Origin: Bacteroidales bacterium
GTDB lineage: Bacteria > Bacteroidota > Bacteroidia > Bacteroidales > UBA932
Direction of reading: 5' to 3'
Length of the DNA: 64,000 nt
Assembly (NCBI GenBank): GCA_016293535.1
Contig: JAEDEB010000002.1
Coordinates: 1 to 64,000, forward strand
The position numbers and the translations under genes were made by a program. Each line of letters begins with the position of its first letter. The first letter of the stretch is position 1. Shown here piece after piece: positions 27,525 through 37,946 of this stretch. The notes beneath the pieces are model-generated. The model had not been told where the DNA came from. It worked only from the letters and a program-made list of their open reading frames with translations, and did no database searches.

Positions 27525-28754
27525 ATGAGGACAGGAAGGGCCGGATGCGGGCTCCGGTATGCCGTCAAAAGAAGCGGGTCGGCGGCCGGTTATTGCGCGC
27601 TGAGCATAAAGTGCGGGACCCGCGACGAGGAAGGATACCATTCGGGCATCGCCCATTTCGTGGAGCACACTCTGTTCAAGGGGACTGCCCACAAGTCTGC
27701 CGCAGTCATCAACAGTTATCTGGACAAGCTTGGCGGCGAACTCAACGCCTACACCACGAAGGAGGAAATTGTCCTCCACGCCACGGTTCTGAAGGAAGAC
27801 CTGCACAAGGCTGCGGGCCTTCTCTTTGAACTTGCCCTTGAACCCACCTTTCCGGAGAAGGAAATCGAGACCGAGAAGGGAGTCGTGATAGATGAAATCA
27901 TTTCATACAAGGACTCCCCCTCCGACGAGATTTACGATATGTTCGAGGAACTGCTGTTTGCCGGTCATCCCCTTTCCTCGCCCATACTTGGGACGAAGGC
28001 ATCTGTCAGGAAAATGAGCAGCGAGGAACTCAGGGCTTTCGTCAGGGAAAAGTTCAAGCCTTGGAAAATGGCATTCACCGTAGTCGTGGACGAGGATGAG
28101 ACAAAGGTTGAGAAGATGATTCTCAGGCTTGTGGACAAGTACTTCGACGGAGTCCTCGAACCTCTGAAGCAGGAAGAGGAGGCGGTCAGTTTCATCCCCG
28201 CCGTATTCGACAGGACGGTAAACAGGCGCAACCACCAGGTAAACTGCGTGATAGGGAGCACTGCACCGTCGCTGTACAGGGAAAAGGAAAGGATTGCCGC
28301 AGTTCTTCTGGGCAATATTCTCGGCGGCCCGGCAACCAACTCCATACTCAACTCCGTCCTCCGCGAGAAGAACGGATGGGTGTACGGGGTCGAGTGTTCA
28401 TATACCCAGTACTCTGACACTGGAATCATGGCTATATGCCTGGGCTGTGACAGGGAAAATACGGAACGCTGCCTTGCGGTGGTGGACAAGGAGATTGCCC
28501 GCCTCCAGCAGGAGCCTCTGTCCCCCGCCCGCCTGAAGGCAGCCAAGAAGCAGCTTCTCGGCCAGCTCGCCATCAGCGGCGACAACGGCGAGTCCCAGTG
28601 CCTCTCCATGGGCAAGTCCCTGATGTCCTACGGCCAGGTATTCACAAGCGGACGCAACCGCGAGCTCATCGAAGCCGTCACTTCCGAGGATCTGATGAAC
28701 GCAGCAAGGGAAATCTTCTCACCGGAGAAGACTTCCCGTCTGATTTTCCAATAA
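27525..28754 (+). CDS. M16 family zinc peptidase
   Basis: 409 residues, one complete pitrilysin-like peptidase subunit. The inverted zinc motif HFVEH (44-48) and the downstream Glu in EIETEKGVVIDEI are present, followed by the second homologous half (VYGVECSYTQYSDTGIMAI). No signal peptide is seen, so a cytoplasmic location is likely unless the true start is different. M16 proteases of this size often work as homodimers or pairs; the second partner is not here. Confidence 0.9.
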   Translation: MRTGRAGCGLRYAVKRSGSAAGYCALSIKCGTRDEEGYHSGIAHFVEHTLFKGTAHKSAAVINSYLDKLGGELNAYTTKEEIVLHATVLKEDLHKAAGLLFELALEPTFPEKEIETEKGVVIDEIISYKDSPSDEIYDMFEELLFAGHPLSSPILGTKASVRKMSSEELRAFVREKFKPWKMAFTVVVDEDETKVEKMILRLVDKYFDGVLEPLKQEEEAVSFIPAVFDRTVNRRNHQVNCVIGSTAPSLYREKERIAAVLLGNILGGPATNSILNSVLREKNGWVYGVECSYTQYSDTGIMAICLGCDRENTERCLAVVDKEIARLQQEPLSPARLKAAKKQLLGQLAISGDNGESQCLSMGKSLMSYGQVFTSGRNRELIEAVTSEDLMNAAREIFSPEKTSRLIFQ

Positions 28755-28767
28755 GCAATCTTCAAAA
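28755..28767 (+). repeat. Post-stop GCAATCTTCAAAA motif
   Basis: It lies directly after the M16 peptidase TAA and differs by one base from the sites after dnaX and the symporter gene. Confidence 0.45.
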
Positions 28768-28820
28768 ACAACTGAGCAATCCTGTTGCCGACCTGTCACA
28801 GATGGCAGGAGATGCGGAGC

Positions 28821-29342
28821 CTATTCAGGATTGCGATAGACCTCAGCCCATTCGACATAGGCCTGGACACCGGCATCTATTGTACGGGCGACAGCCTCCG
28901 GTGAGAGCTTCTTCACGAATTTCGCAGGCACACCGGCCCAAAGCTCGTATGGTCCCACCTTGGTCTTTCCAAGAATCAGGGCATGAGCCGCGACCAGCGA
29001 GCCCTCGCCGATTTCAGCGCCGTCGAGTATGGTGGCGCCCATTCCTATGAGAGTATGGTCATGGATCGTGGCGGCGTGGACGGTTGCATTGTGGCCGATA
29101 ACAACATCGCTGCCGATATGGACCTTGCCGCCCTCTCCCTCGGAGACATGGATGACCGCACAGTCCTGGACATTCACCCTGTCGCCTATCTCTATGGAGT
29201 TGTCATCACCGCGAAGAACCGCGCTGTACCACACCGAGCAGTTGTCCCCCATCTTCACGTCACCGAGAACCGCAGCGGTTTCTGCAATGAAGCAGTCCTT
29301 CCCGAACTGCGGGGTCTTTCCCTTTATAGTTCTGATTGTCAT
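28821..29342 (-). CDS. Gamma-class carbonic anhydrase family protein
   Basis: 173 residues of left-handed beta-helix hexapeptide repeats. Three His positions match the gamma-carbonic anhydrase metal site: H65 in CAVIH, H84 and H89 in GHNATVH, with the same 5-residue spacing as Cam H117/H122. It may bind zinc and hydrate CO2; some members (YrdA, PaaY) have weak or other activity. ATG 29342 gives the normal N-terminus (MTIRTIKGKTPQFG). A terminator 41 bases upstream isolates it from the DUF3127 gene. Confidence 0.9.
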   Translation of the reverse strand: MTIRTIKGKTPQFGKDCFIAETAAVLGDVKMGDNCSVWYSAVLRGDDNSIEIGDRVNVQDCAVIHVSEGEGGKVHIGSDVVIGHNATVHAATIHDHTLIGMGATILDGAEIGEGSLVAAHALILGKTKVGPYELWAGVPAKFVKKLSPEAVARTIDAGVQAYVEWAEVYRNPE

Positions 29343-29382
29343 ATAATCAATATTCCTTGCCTTGCGGCATAACATAACTGAA

Positions 29383-29437
29383 ATAAAAAACGGCCTGCGG
29401 CAACTCCGGACAATTACCGGAAATGACACAGGCCGTT
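29383..29437 (-). terminator. Terminator after DUF3127 gene
   Basis: On the minus strand AACGGCCTG pairs with CAGGCCGTT (9 bp), followed by TTTTATTT. Inside the loop a second stem TCCGG/CCGGA can form. Confidence 0.85.
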
Positions 29438-29479
29438 GTTCTTGAAAATTTCCCGGGTCTCCGGGACAACGTCGAATTC

Positions 29480-29926
29480 CTAGAAAGGAAGGTCGTCTGC
29501 CGATCCTACGATGTCATCTGCGGCAAGAACCGGAGCTTCAACCGGCTGCGGAGCCGCTGATCCCGGAGCGAAGCCTGCAGGCACCGATGCCTGATAAGCC
29601 GGAGCCTGTGCAGGAGCCTGCTGCGCTGCCGGCTGCTGGGCCGCAGCGGTCACCGCTTCTATGCGCCACGCGCGTATGTCGGTGTACCACCTGCCGTTAA
29701 ACTCCCTTGACGAAAGGTTGAGGGAAATCTTGACGTTGTCTCCCACGTTGAACCTTGCAAGATCATTGACCTTGTCCTCTCCCCACACATTCATGCATAC
29801 GGTATTCGGGAAGTTTCCGTCCCTGTACTCGACGATGAATTCCTGCTTGCACCATGGTCCTCTTGCCGATGTGCCGTTCTGCACATTGAGCTTGCGGACG
29901 ATCTGGCATTCAAGTTCAAGTGCCAT
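29480..29926 (-). CDS. DUF3127 OB-fold protein with SSB-like tail
   Basis: 148 residues. Residues 1-92 match DUF3127, an OB-fold family of Bacteroidota (CKQEFIVEYRD, NVWGEDKVND, REFNGRWYTDIRAWRIE). A Gln/Ala/Pro-rich linker (about 95-130) leads to the acidic tip SADDLPF. This layout, OB fold plus flexible linker plus DD(I/L)PF, copies bacterial SSB, whose tip recruits DNA repair and replication proteins. It is not a canonical ssb. It is 3 bases after the FKBP gene and ends at a strong terminator. Confidence 0.85.
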   Translation of the reverse strand: MALELECQIVRKLNVQNGTSARGPWCKQEFIVEYRDGNFPNTVCMNVWGEDKVNDLARFNVGDNVKISLNLSSREFNGRWYTDIRAWRIEAVTAAAQQPAAQQAPAQAPAYQASVPAGFAPGSAAPQPVEAPVLAADDIVGSADDLPF

Positions 29927-29929
29927 TGC

Positions 29930-30712
29930 TTATTCCTCCTTCTTCTCAGGATCAACGAATGGATGAACCTCAGTCAGTTCGATTTCGAAGATGAGGGTGG
30001 AGTTAGGCTCGATGGAACGGCTTCCGTATGTGCCGTATCCGAGATCTGCAGGAACATAGAGCTTGATCTTACCGCCTTCGCCGATGTAAGGAATGCCTTC
30101 CTGCCATCCCTTGATGAGATTGGTGAGGAACATCTTTACCGGAGTGCCGTTGGAAGAGTCGAACTCGGTACCGTCGAGGAGAGTTCCGGTGTAGTTCACC
30201 ATGATTGTATCCTTGAGTGCAGGATGTACATCGTTTCCGGCCTCGATGATTTCATACTGAAGGCCTGACTCGGTCTCGACAACTCCCTCCTTGGTCTTGT
30301 TCTTCTCGAGGAAAGCGACACCCTCGCGGCGGTTGAGCTCGCTCTTGTACTCTCTCTTCTTGGAAAGGAATGAGTTGAATACTTCGTTCATAAGCTCAGG
30401 GCTTACCTTGAACTGCTTGTTGAATGCGGTATCCCTCGGCTCACCTTCTGCGTTGATGAAATCCGACATACCCTTGCGGAGCTGTGCCATGTTGAGGTCA
30501 CCGAGTTTCTCAGCGAAGTCGTTGGCCTTGATGAAGTAGCCGAAGTTTACTCCGATAAGGTAGCTGACAGAGTCGATCTGGGAAGCTGTAGGAAGGAGGT
30601 CCTTCACATTTGCCACTGTAGTGGGATCCACGGTTTCGCCCTGCTTTGGAGCGCAGGAAACCATCATCGCAGCTGCCGCTGCCGATACTGCAAGAATCTT
30701 GATTGCTTTCAT
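29930..30712 (-). CDS. FKBP-type peptidyl-prolyl isomerase lipoprotein
   Basis: 260 residues. A lipoprotein signal ends MMVSC (lipidated Cys about residue 20). An FKBP N-terminal dimerisation domain (about 40-145) and a C-terminal FKBP catalytic domain (VNYTGTLLDGTEFDSS, IPYIGEGGKIKLYVPADLGYG, EIELTEV) follow. A periplasmic prolyl isomerase and chaperone, probably anchored in a membrane. ATG 30712 is preferred because it starts the signal sequence (MKAIKIL) and the longer frame has a poor N-terminus. Confidence 0.92.
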   Translation of the reverse strand: MKAIKILAVSAAAAAMMVSCAPKQGETVDPTTVANVKDLLPTASQIDSVSYLIGVNFGYFIKANDFAEKLGDLNMAQLRKGMSDFINAEGEPRDTAFNKQFKVSPELMNEVFNSFLSKKREYKSELNRREGVAFLEKNKTKEGVVETESGLQYEIIEAGNDVHPALKDTIMVNYTGTLLDGTEFDSSNGTPVKMFLTNLIKGWQEGIPYIGEGGKIKLYVPADLGYGTYGSRSIEPNSTLIFEIELTEVHPFVDPEKKEE

Positions 30713-30815
30713 AATGTTTATTGACTTTAATAGTGTATTCATACAGGACTCGCAAATATCGCAAAAAAAATCAGATAAAACTTGACGGGCTATTGGAAAT
30801 ATATGATTAACTTAG

Positions 30816-33017
30816 ATGAAAATTGACCTGAAGATGGATATCGACTCTGAAACCCTGCATTCCAAGCTGAAGGAGTTCTTCGGCTTCGCTTCCTTCAAGG
30901 GAGACCAGGAGGAGATTGTACGCCACCTCATATCCGGGAGGGACGCATTCGTGCTTATGCCTACTGGCGGCGGAAAGTCCCTCTGTTACCAGTTGCCGGC
31001 CCTGCTTATGGAGGGAACGGCGATTGTGGTGTCCCCTCTGATTGCACTGATGAAGAACCAGGTTGATGCCATCAGGGGCTTCGTATCGGGGAACGAAGGC
31101 ATCGCCCACTTTCTCAACTCATCCCTTTCCAAGGCTCAGACGGCCGAAGTCAAGGATGATTTGCAGGCAGGCATAACCAAACTCCTGTATGTCGCGCCCG
31201 AGTCCCTGACCAAGCCGGACAACATCGCCCTGCTCAAGGACTTGAAGATATCATTCTATGCCATCGACGAGGCCCACTGCATTTCCGAATGGGGACACGA
31301 CTTCCGTCCCGAGTACAGGAAGATACGGGGCATAGCCGAGCAGATAGGGCGCGCCCCTATGATCGCGCTGACTGCAACCGCCACCCCAAAGGTCCAGTAC
31401 GATATCCAGAAGAACCTCGGGATGCTCGATGCCAAAGTGTTCCGTTCATCATTCAACCGTCCCAACCTCATCTATGAGGTAAGGGACAAGGTGGAACCGA
31501 AAAAACAGATAATCAAGTTCATACGTCAGAATCCCGGCAAGTCGGGCATCATATACTGCCTGAGCCGGAAGAAGGTCGAAGAGATAGCCGAGCTGCTCAA
31601 CACCAACGGAATCAAGGCACTGCCATACCACGCGGGACTTGACGCCAAGACCCGCGCCGAGAACCAGGATGCCTTTCTGATGGAGGATGTGGACGTGATT
31701 GTCGCAACCATAGCCTTCGGCATGGGCATAGACAAGCCGGATGTAAGGTTTGTCATCCACTACGACATTCCGAAGAGCCTCGAGGGTTACTATCAGGAGA
31801 CAGGACGAGGCGGAAGGGACGGGCGCGAGGCCAACTGCATCGCATTCTACTCGTACAAGGATATCCAGAAACTCGAGAAGTTCATGCAGGGCAAGCCTCT
31901 TGCAGAACAGGAAATCAGCCGGCAGCTGCTGAGCGAGGTGGTCGGATACGCGGAGAGCAACCAGTGCCGCAGACGCCTGCTGCTCAACTACTTCGGCGAG
32001 GATTACGGGACGGACGGCTGCGGAGCCTGTGACAACTGTCTCAAGCCTAAGGTGACCTTCGACGGCAAGGAGGAGCTGGTTCTGGCAATCAGTCTTGTAA
32101 GCCAGCTCAAGGAGAGATTCAAGCTGGACCATCTGGCCGCAATCCTGATGGGCGAAAGTTCCGCGATGATAAAGTCCTACCACCACGACAGGCTCCGCCT
32201 CTTCGGCGCCGGCAAGGACCACAGCTTCCGTTTCTGGTGCTCCGTCATTCAGCAGGCAGTGCTCGCGCATTTCCTCTTCAAGGATGTGGAGAGTTACGGA
32301 ACCATAGGCATAACCCCATCAGGCCGGGAGTTCCTTGAACATCCTTATTCCATTCAGCTGACCACAGACAGGGAATATGCCGACGGCGAGGATGATGAAG
32401 AGGAGGAGAACATCAGAGGCGGCGGAGGCGGAGACGAGAAACTTCTGTCGATGCTCAAGGACCTGCGCAAGGACCTTTCCCACAAGTACCGGTTGCAGAG
32501 CTGGATCATCTTCAGCGATGCCTCCCTCGAGGATATGAGCATAATGTACCCTGTCACTCTCGAAGAACTCAAGAAATGTCAGGGGGTCGGAGATGGAAAG
32601 GCTCGGAAATACGGGGAGCCGTTCCTGAAACTCATTTCCAAATATGTGGAGGAGAACGATATAATTCGCCCGGACGACTTCGTGATGAAGACCAGGGTTC
32701 CGAGCAATTCGAAGATACAGATTATACAGTCGGTGGACAGGAAGATACCGCTCGCCGAAATTGCGCGCAGCCTGGGCATCGAATATGATGAGCTCATAGG
32801 CGAGCTTGAGTCCATTGTATACTCCGGCACCAGGCTCAATCTCAACTACGCAATCAGCCAGATTATGGACGAGGACGACATCTCCGACATTTTCGACTAT
32901 TTCCGCAACGCGGAGACCGACCACATGAAAGAGGCCATGGAGGAGTTCGGCGGCTTCTACGAAGAGAATGAAGTGCGCCTTGCCAGGCTGAAATTCATCT
33001 GCGAGGTAGCCAATTAA
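30816..33017 (+). CDS. recQ: ATP-dependent DNA helicase RecQ
   Basis: 733 residues, a full-length RecQ. Helicase motif I MPTGGGKS (48-55), DEAHCISEWGHDFRPEY, SSFNRPNLIYEV, QETGRGGRDG (motif VI), the zinc cysteines C...CGACDNC, a winged-helix RQC region, and an HRDC-like C-terminus are visible. An acidic insert DGEDDEEEEN followed by GGGGG lies at about 523-541. It unwinds DNA 3'-5' in recombination and fork repair. First of a rightward run that continues with DUF308, dnaG and metG. Confidence 0.95.
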   Translation: MKIDLKMDIDSETLHSKLKEFFGFASFKGDQEEIVRHLISGRDAFVLMPTGGGKSLCYQLPALLMEGTAIVVSPLIALMKNQVDAIRGFVSGNEGIAHFLNSSLSKAQTAEVKDDLQAGITKLLYVAPESLTKPDNIALLKDLKISFYAIDEAHCISEWGHDFRPEYRKIRGIAEQIGRAPMIALTATATPKVQYDIQKNLGMLDAKVFRSSFNRPNLIYEVRDKVEPKKQIIKFIRQNPGKSGIIYCLSRKKVEEIAELLNTNGIKALPYHAGLDAKTRAENQDAFLMEDVDVIVATIAFGMGIDKPDVRFVIHYDIPKSLEGYYQETGRGGRDGREANCIAFYSYKDIQKLEKFMQGKPLAEQEISRQLLSEVVGYAESNQCRRRLLLNYFGEDYGTDGCGACDNCLKPKVTFDGKEELVLAISLVSQLKERFKLDHLAAILMGESSAMIKSYHHDRLRLFGAGKDHSFRFWCSVIQQAVLAHFLFKDVESYGTIGITPSGREFLEHPYSIQLTTDREYADGEDDEEEENIRGGGGGDEKLLSMLKDLRKDLSHKYRLQSWIIFSDASLEDMSIMYPVTLEELKKCQGVGDGKARKYGEPFLKLISKYVEENDIIRPDDFVMKTRVPSNSKIQIIQSVDRKIPLAEIARSLGIEYDELIGELESIVYSGTRLNLNYAISQIMDEDDISDIFDYFRNAETDHMKEAMEEFGGFYEENEVRLARLKFICEVAN

Positions 33018-33030
33018 GCACTCTTCAAAA
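33018..33030 (+). repeat. Post-stop GCACTCTTCAAAA motif
   Basis: It lies directly after the recQ TAA and matches 11 of 13 bases of the sites after the symporter and dnaX. Confidence 0.4.
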
Positions 33031-33062
33031 CAAACATATTTTCTCAGAATTGCCAAGATTAC

Positions 33063-33070
33063 TAATTTTG
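33063..33070 (+). promoter_or_regulatory. -7 element before DUF308-dnaG
   Basis: TAATTTTG fits TAnnTTTG and lies 22 bases before the ATG at 33093. No matching TTTG is found upstream. Confidence 0.4.
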
Positions 33071-33092
33071 CAAACTTTTTAAGAGCAATACG

Positions 33093-33704
33093 ATGATTAC
33101 AATAGGATTCAAACAGTCTGGAAACTGCTGGCTCAGGGCCATACTCGCCCTGGGGCTCGGCATTGTGATGCTCATCAACTGCATTCAAGGCACGGACCCT
33201 GTCGTTCTGCTGGTGAAGGTGTGCGGATGCTTCGTCATTGCTGCGGGCATATTCTCCCTTATCTACGGACTGATAAAGAAGAATGAACGCGACTTCAGCC
33301 TGATGATGGTCAATGCCCTCGTGGACGTGATTCTCGGCGCGGTGCTCTTCCTCTTTGCAGGGGCCATATCAAAAATATTCTTCTACCTGGTCGGGTTTCT
33401 GCTGATTTTCGTGGGAATCTGGGAGATCATCACCCTTTTCAGCGCACGCAAATGGGTAAATACCGGTTTCGTATCATACCTTCTCCCCATAGTGATAATC
33501 GTTCTTGGCACTCTTCTTATGGCCCCGAACATCGGCAAGGCCATAGGATACATCTTTTCAGCAGCCCTGATACTCTACGGTATCTCCGACATTCTGACGC
33601 TGTACAAGATACGACAGGCCATGAAGGCATTGGAGATCCATGCTGAGGACGTCAGTCGGGACGGGGAGCAAACAGAAAGCAAGGAGGACTCTGCAGAGGT
33701 ATGA
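33093..33704 (+). CDS. DUF308 (HdeD-like) membrane protein
   Basis: 203 residues with six membrane segments arranged as three hairpins (about 13-32, 37-60, 70-95, 95-117, 128-146, 148-166) and a charged cytoplasmic tail. This matches the DUF308/HdeD family; E. coli HdeD is an acid-resistance membrane protein. No catalytic motif. Its stop overlaps the dnaG start by 4 bases, so the two are cotranslated, although a functional tie to primase is not evident. Confidence 0.85.
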   Translation: MITIGFKQSGNCWLRAILALGLGIVMLINCIQGTDPVVLLVKVCGCFVIAAGIFSLIYGLIKKNERDFSLMMVNALVDVILGAVLFLFAGAISKIFFYLVGFLLIFVGIWEIITLFSARKWVNTGFVSYLLPIVIIVLGTLLMAPNIGKAIGYIFSAALILYGISDILTLYKIRQAMKALEIHAEDVSRDGEQTESKEDSAEV

Positions 33705-35701
33705 TCCCGAATCAGACTGTAGACAGGATACTCGAGACTGCAAAGATCGAGGAAGTGATTGGCGACTTTGTCTCCCTCAAGAGACAGGGCGCCAGTTTTC
33801 TTGCCTGCTGTCCTTTCCACAACGAGAAAACACCTTCCTTCAATGTCAATCCCGTAAGGGGGTTCTTCTACTGCTTCGGCTGCAAGAAGGGCGGAACGGC
33901 CGTCACCTTCCTGATGGAGCATGAGAAGATGAGTTTCACGGAGGCCATACGCTATCTCGCGAAGAAATACGGAATAGAGATAGAGGAACAGGAGGAGTCC
34001 CCGGAAATGATACTCTCCAGACAGAAAAGGGAGAGCCTGTACATAGTTTCGGAGTTCGCCCAGAAATGGTTCGCCGAGCAGCTTGAGGAGGGGGAAGGAC
34101 GCGCGGTTGGCTGGAACTATTTCCGCCACAGGGGACTCCAGGAAGATACCATACGGAAATTCGGGCTCGGCTGGTGTCCCTCGGGAAAGCTGACTTTTCA
34201 CGACGCCGCAATCGCAGCCGGATACAAGGAAGAATATCTTATTGAAAGCGGCCTCTGCGTAAAGACTGAGGACGGAAAGATTTATGACCGTTTCCACGAG
34301 CGCGTAATCTTCCCCATCCATTCGGTCAGCGGAAGGGTTTGCGGCTTCAGCGGAAGGACTCTCAAGGATTCCAAGAAAACCTCGAAGTACGTCAACTCCC
34401 CGAACACGCAGATATACGACAAGAGCCGGACCCTGTACGGGATGTGGTTCGCGAAGCAGGCAGTCACAAAGGAGGACTGCTGCATACTTGTGGAGGGCAA
34501 TCTCGATATGATTTCTCTCCATCAGCTCGGGCTCACCAACGTGGTCGCCACCTGCGGAACCTCCCTCACCCGCGAGCAGATACTGGCAATCAAGAGGTTC
34601 TCCCGCAACGTGACCATAATGTACGACGGCGACAGCGCCGGAATCCACGCAGCAATCCGCGGTATAGACCTGTTCCTCAAGGAGGACCTCAACGTGAAGG
34701 TCGTGCTGCTGCCTGAAGGGATGGACCCGGACGACTTCACCAAGAAGCATAGCCTCGAGGAGACCAAGGCATTCATAGCAGAGAACGCGCAGGATTTCAT
34801 AGGCTTCAAGACCAAACTGCTGCTGGACGAATGCGGAACGGACCCTATGAAGAGAAGCGAGCTCATCAACGACATCGCTGATACGATAGCGCTTATGCCT
34901 GACCCCGTGAAACGGTCGGTGTATGCGGATTCCTGCTCCGAACGCCTGGACATCAGCGTGGACATACTGAAAAACAGAATAGAGGAGACAGCGGAACGCA
35001 ATGCACGGGATGACCGCAGGCGAGAGGAACTGAGACGTCGCGAACTCGAAAGGGCTGAAGCGGAAAAGGCCGATTCGAAAGGTGCCGGTCCTGACACTGC
35101 GGCGGGGAAACTGGAAACGGTCGTGATGGACGGCGCTGTCGGCAAGAAACTGGTACGCAAGGCTTCGATACTCGAGCCGGTGGAGAAGGACCTTCTCGCA
35201 TTCCTGCTCAGAGACGGGCTTTCGACCATGAATTTCACCAAAGACAGCGAATATTATATGGAACCGCCGATGACCGTTGCCGAGTTCATAGACGGATCGC
35301 TTCATGATGACGGCTTGCAGCTTGAGGAGGGGGTAAGGCGCAGGACCTACGAAGCCTATTTCAAATACTATGATGAAGGCCTTGACCAGGATGAAATCAT
35401 AAGGAAGATGACTGGGACGGACGACAACGAGCTGGTGAACCTTGTTGTGGAACTGACTTCCTCCAGATATGAACTCAACGGTGAACAGCTCAGAAAAAAC
35501 CTCACCAACCACTCCACCCTGCTGCTGAGGACAGTCCCGAAGGCCATACTGCTGTACCATGCCAAGAGGCTGGACAAACAACTGGAGGAATACAGGCAGA
35601 AACTGAATGAGCCCGGCGCAGACATACGGACGATAATGATGGAGATCACCCACCTCAACGAAATGCGGCGTGCGGTGAACAGGCGCATCGGAAGAATCTG
35701 A
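33701..35701 (+). CDS. dnaG: DNA primase
   Basis: 666 residues. The N-terminal CHC2 zinc finger uses C37, H40, C58 and C61 (CPFH and CFGC). The TOPRIM core has [14 protein letters not shown] and [12 protein letters not shown] charged linker rich in Arg and Glu (about 425-465) precedes the C-terminal helicase-binding region. It makes RNA primers for the replisome. The start overlaps DUF308 (ATGA). Normal length for Bacteroidota. Confidence 0.96.
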   Translation: MIPNQTVDRILETAKIEEVIGDFVSLKRQGASFLACCPFHNEKTPSFNVNPVRGFFYCFGCKKGGTAVTFLMEHEKMSFTEAIRYLAKKYGIEIEEQEESPEMILSRQKRESLYIVSEFAQKWFAEQLEEGEGRAVGWNYFRHRGLQEDTIRKFGLGWCPSGKLTFHDAAIAAGYKEEYLIESGLCVKTEDGKIYDRFHERVIFPIHSVSGRVCGFSGRTLKDSKKTSKYVNSPNTQIYDKSRTLYGMWFAKQAVTKEDCCILVEGNLDMISLHQLGLTNVVATCGTSLTREQILAIKRFSRNVTIMYDGDSAGIHAAIRGIDLFLKEDLNVKVVLLPEGMDPDDFTKKHSLEETKAFIAENAQDFIGFKTKLLLDECGTDPMKRSELINDIADTIALMPDPVKRSVYADSCSERLDISVDILKNRIEETAERNARDDRRREELRRRELERAEAEKADSKGAGPDTAAGKLETVVMDGAVGKKLVRKASILEPVEKDLLAFLLRDGLSTMNFTKDSEYYMEPPMTVAEFIDGSLHDDGLQLEEGVRRRTYEAYFKYYDEGLDQDEIIRKMTGTDDNELVNLVVELTSSRYELNGEQLRKNLTNHSTLLLRTVPKAILLYHAKRLDKQLEEYRQKLNEPGADIRTIMMEITHLNEMRRAVNRRIGRI

Positions 35702-35741
35702 CGGACAGGCGAAATTATGGAATAATAGAACAGAGAAAGAT

Positions 35742-37934
35742 ATGGACAAGAAATTCAAGAGAACATTAGTCACCAGCGCGCTCCCTTATGCGAACGGGCC
35801 GGTACACATAGGTCACCTCGCGGGCGTTTACATTCCTGCCGACATATACGTCCGGTACCTGCGTATGCGGGGCGAAGACGTGCTCTTTATATGCGGTTCG
35901 GATGAACACGGAGTTCCTATTACAATCAAGGCGCGCCAGCAGGGCGTCAGCCCTCAGGACATCGTGGATCGTTACCACAAGATAATCAAGGACTCGTTCA
36001 CAGGTCTCGGAATCAATTTCGACATATATTCCCGCACCTCCAGCAAGGTCCACGAAAAGAACGCTTCCGATTTCTTCCGCAAGCTCTACGACGAAGGAAA
36101 GTTCGTCACGAAGGAGAGCGAGCAGTACTATGATCCCGAGGCGAAGACCTTCCTTGCCGACAGATACATAGTCGGAACCTGCCCGAAATGCGGTGCCGAG
36201 GGGGCATATGGCGACCAGTGCGAGAAGTGCGGCTCTACACTCAGCCCTGAGGAACTCATAAACCCGAAATCCAAACTCAGCGGGGCAGAACCCATAAAGA
36301 AGAAGACCTCACACTGGTACCTTCCTTTGAACGAATACGAGAGCTGGCTGTCGGAGTGGATACTCGAAGGTCACAAGGAGTGGAGGAGCAATGTGTACGG
36401 TCAGTGCAAGAGCTGGATAGACGGCGGACTCCAGCCGCGAGCCGTCAGCCGCGACCTCGACTGGGGCGTGCCGGTTCCGGTCGAAGGGGCGGAAGGAAAG
36501 GTGCTCTATGTATGGTTCGATGCACCGATAGGATATATTTCCAACACCCGGGAGTTGCTTCCGCAGAGCTGGGAACAGTGGTGGAAGAGCGAAGATACCA
36601 AACTGGTCCATTTCATCGGAAAGGACAACATAGTATTCCACTGTATCGTATTCCCGTCAATGCTGAAGGCCTATGGGGACGGGTACATTCTTCCGGACAA
36701 CGTGCCTTCGAACGAATTCCTCAACCTCGAGGGAGACAAGATTTCCACCTCAAGAAACTGGGCGGTATGGGCGCACGAGTACCTGGAGCAGTTCCCGGGT
36801 AAGGAAGACGTGATACGTTACGTGCTGACGGCAAATGCACCCGAGACCAAGGACAACGATTTCAGCTGGAAGGATTTCCAGGCTCGCAACAACAGCGAAC
36901 TGGTCGCTGTCTTCGGCAATTTCGTCAACAGGGCCGTCGTGCTGACACACAAATATTTCGGGGGCAAGGTACCAGCCCGCGGCACACTTCAGGACATTGA
37001 CCGCGAGACACTTGCCCAGATTCCGCAGATCAGGGCCAGCCTTGAGAAGAATCTGGATGGCTACCATTTCCGTGAGGCTCTCAAGGATGCGATGAACATC
37101 GCGCGCGTGGGTAACAAGTACATCTCCGATGCTGAGCCTTGGAAGGTTGCGAAGACAGATATGGAGCGCACGGCAACCATACTGAATGTGTGTCTGCAGA
37201 TTTGCGCAGACCTGGCCATTGCTTTCGAGCCTTTCACTCCTTTTGCTGCGGAGAAACTCCGCAAGATGCTTGATGTGACTCTCTTCGCCGGATATGACCA
37301 TCGCAAGGGGGAGCAGGAAACCGTCAACACCTACAGGGACGGCGAAGCTGCCGCACTCCACACTCTTCCGTTCGGCGGGACTGCTGTCTGCGAAGGCGCC
37401 TGCGAGGGCGGAGTCCGCTTGGAATGGAATCTTCTGGGTGAAGAAAGCATACTTCCTGAAGCTCACCAGCTTGGAGCCGCCGAACTCCTTTTTGCAAAGA
37501 TCGAGGACGACGCCATCCAGGCACAGCTTGACCGTCTCGACGCAATCAGGGCGGAAAGGGAAGCTGCAGCAAAGGAGGAGGCTGCAAAACAGGTCGAGCC
37601 ACAGAAGGCTGAAATCAGTTTCGAGGAGTTCGAAAAGATGGATATAAGGACAGCCACCGTTCTGGAAGCTGTCAAGGTTCCTAAGACCGACAAACTGCTT
37701 CAACTTACCATAGACACAGGTATTGACAGGAGAACCATAGTCTCCGGAATCGCCGAATACTATACAGCTGAGGAGATGGTTGGCAAGCAGATTTGCATAC
37801 TGGCCAACCTCGCGCCGAGAAAAATCCGTGGAATCGAAAGCAAGGGAATGATTCTGATGGCGCGACAGGGCGACGGCAAGATGCGCTTCATCACGCCTCA
37901 GGAAATTCTGGCTAACGGCGCCTGCATAGGCTGA
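35742..37934 (+). CDS. metG: Methionyl-tRNA synthetase
   Basis: 730 residues. Class I synthetase with HIGH box HIGH (22-25), a CP-domain zinc knuckle (CPKCG and CEKCG near 147-166), a KMSKS-type loop KISTS, and an anticodon-binding helical domain. An Ala/Glu-rich helix (about 585-625) connects to a C-terminal EMAPII-like tRNA-binding OB domain ([29 protein letters not shown]). This is the long dimeric form. It lies 40 bases after dnaG. Confidence 0.96.
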   Translation: MDKKFKRTLVTSALPYANGPVHIGHLAGVYIPADIYVRYLRMRGEDVLFICGSDEHGVPITIKARQQGVSPQDIVDRYHKIIKDSFTGLGINFDIYSRTSSKVHEKNASDFFRKLYDEGKFVTKESEQYYDPEAKTFLADRYIVGTCPKCGAEGAYGDQCEKCGSTLSPEELINPKSKLSGAEPIKKKTSHWYLPLNEYESWLSEWILEGHKEWRSNVYGQCKSWIDGGLQPRAVSRDLDWGVPVPVEGAEGKVLYVWFDAPIGYISNTRELLPQSWEQWWKSEDTKLVHFIGKDNIVFHCIVFPSMLKAYGDGYILPDNVPSNEFLNLEGDKISTSRNWAVWAHEYLEQFPGKEDVIRYVLTANAPETKDNDFSWKDFQARNNSELVAVFGNFVNRAVVLTHKYFGGKVPARGTLQDIDRETLAQIPQIRASLEKNLDGYHFREALKDAMNIARVGNKYISDAEPWKVAKTDMERTATILNVCLQICADLAIAFEPFTPFAAEKLRKMLDVTLFAGYDHRKGEQETVNTYRDGEAAALHTLPFGGTAVCEGACEGGVRLEWNLLGEESILPEAHQLGAAELLFAKIEDDAIQAQLDRLDAIRAEREAAAKEEAAKQVEPQKAEISFEEFEKMDIRTATVLEAVKVPKTDKLLQLTIDTGIDRRTIVSGIAEYYTAEEMVGKQICILANLAPRKIRGIESKGMILMARQGDGKMRFITPQEILANGACIG

Positions 37935-37946
37935 CGCAGACCGTAC

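Noticed and set aside
29480..29926. Canonical ssb gene
   Set aside because: The OB-fold sequence matches DUF3127 and not SSB; only the C-terminal tip is SSB-like.
33575..35773. 732-codon open frame on the strand opposite dnaG
   Set aside because: It lies fully antisense to a complete primase, shows no domain pattern, and reflects codon bias of the real gene.
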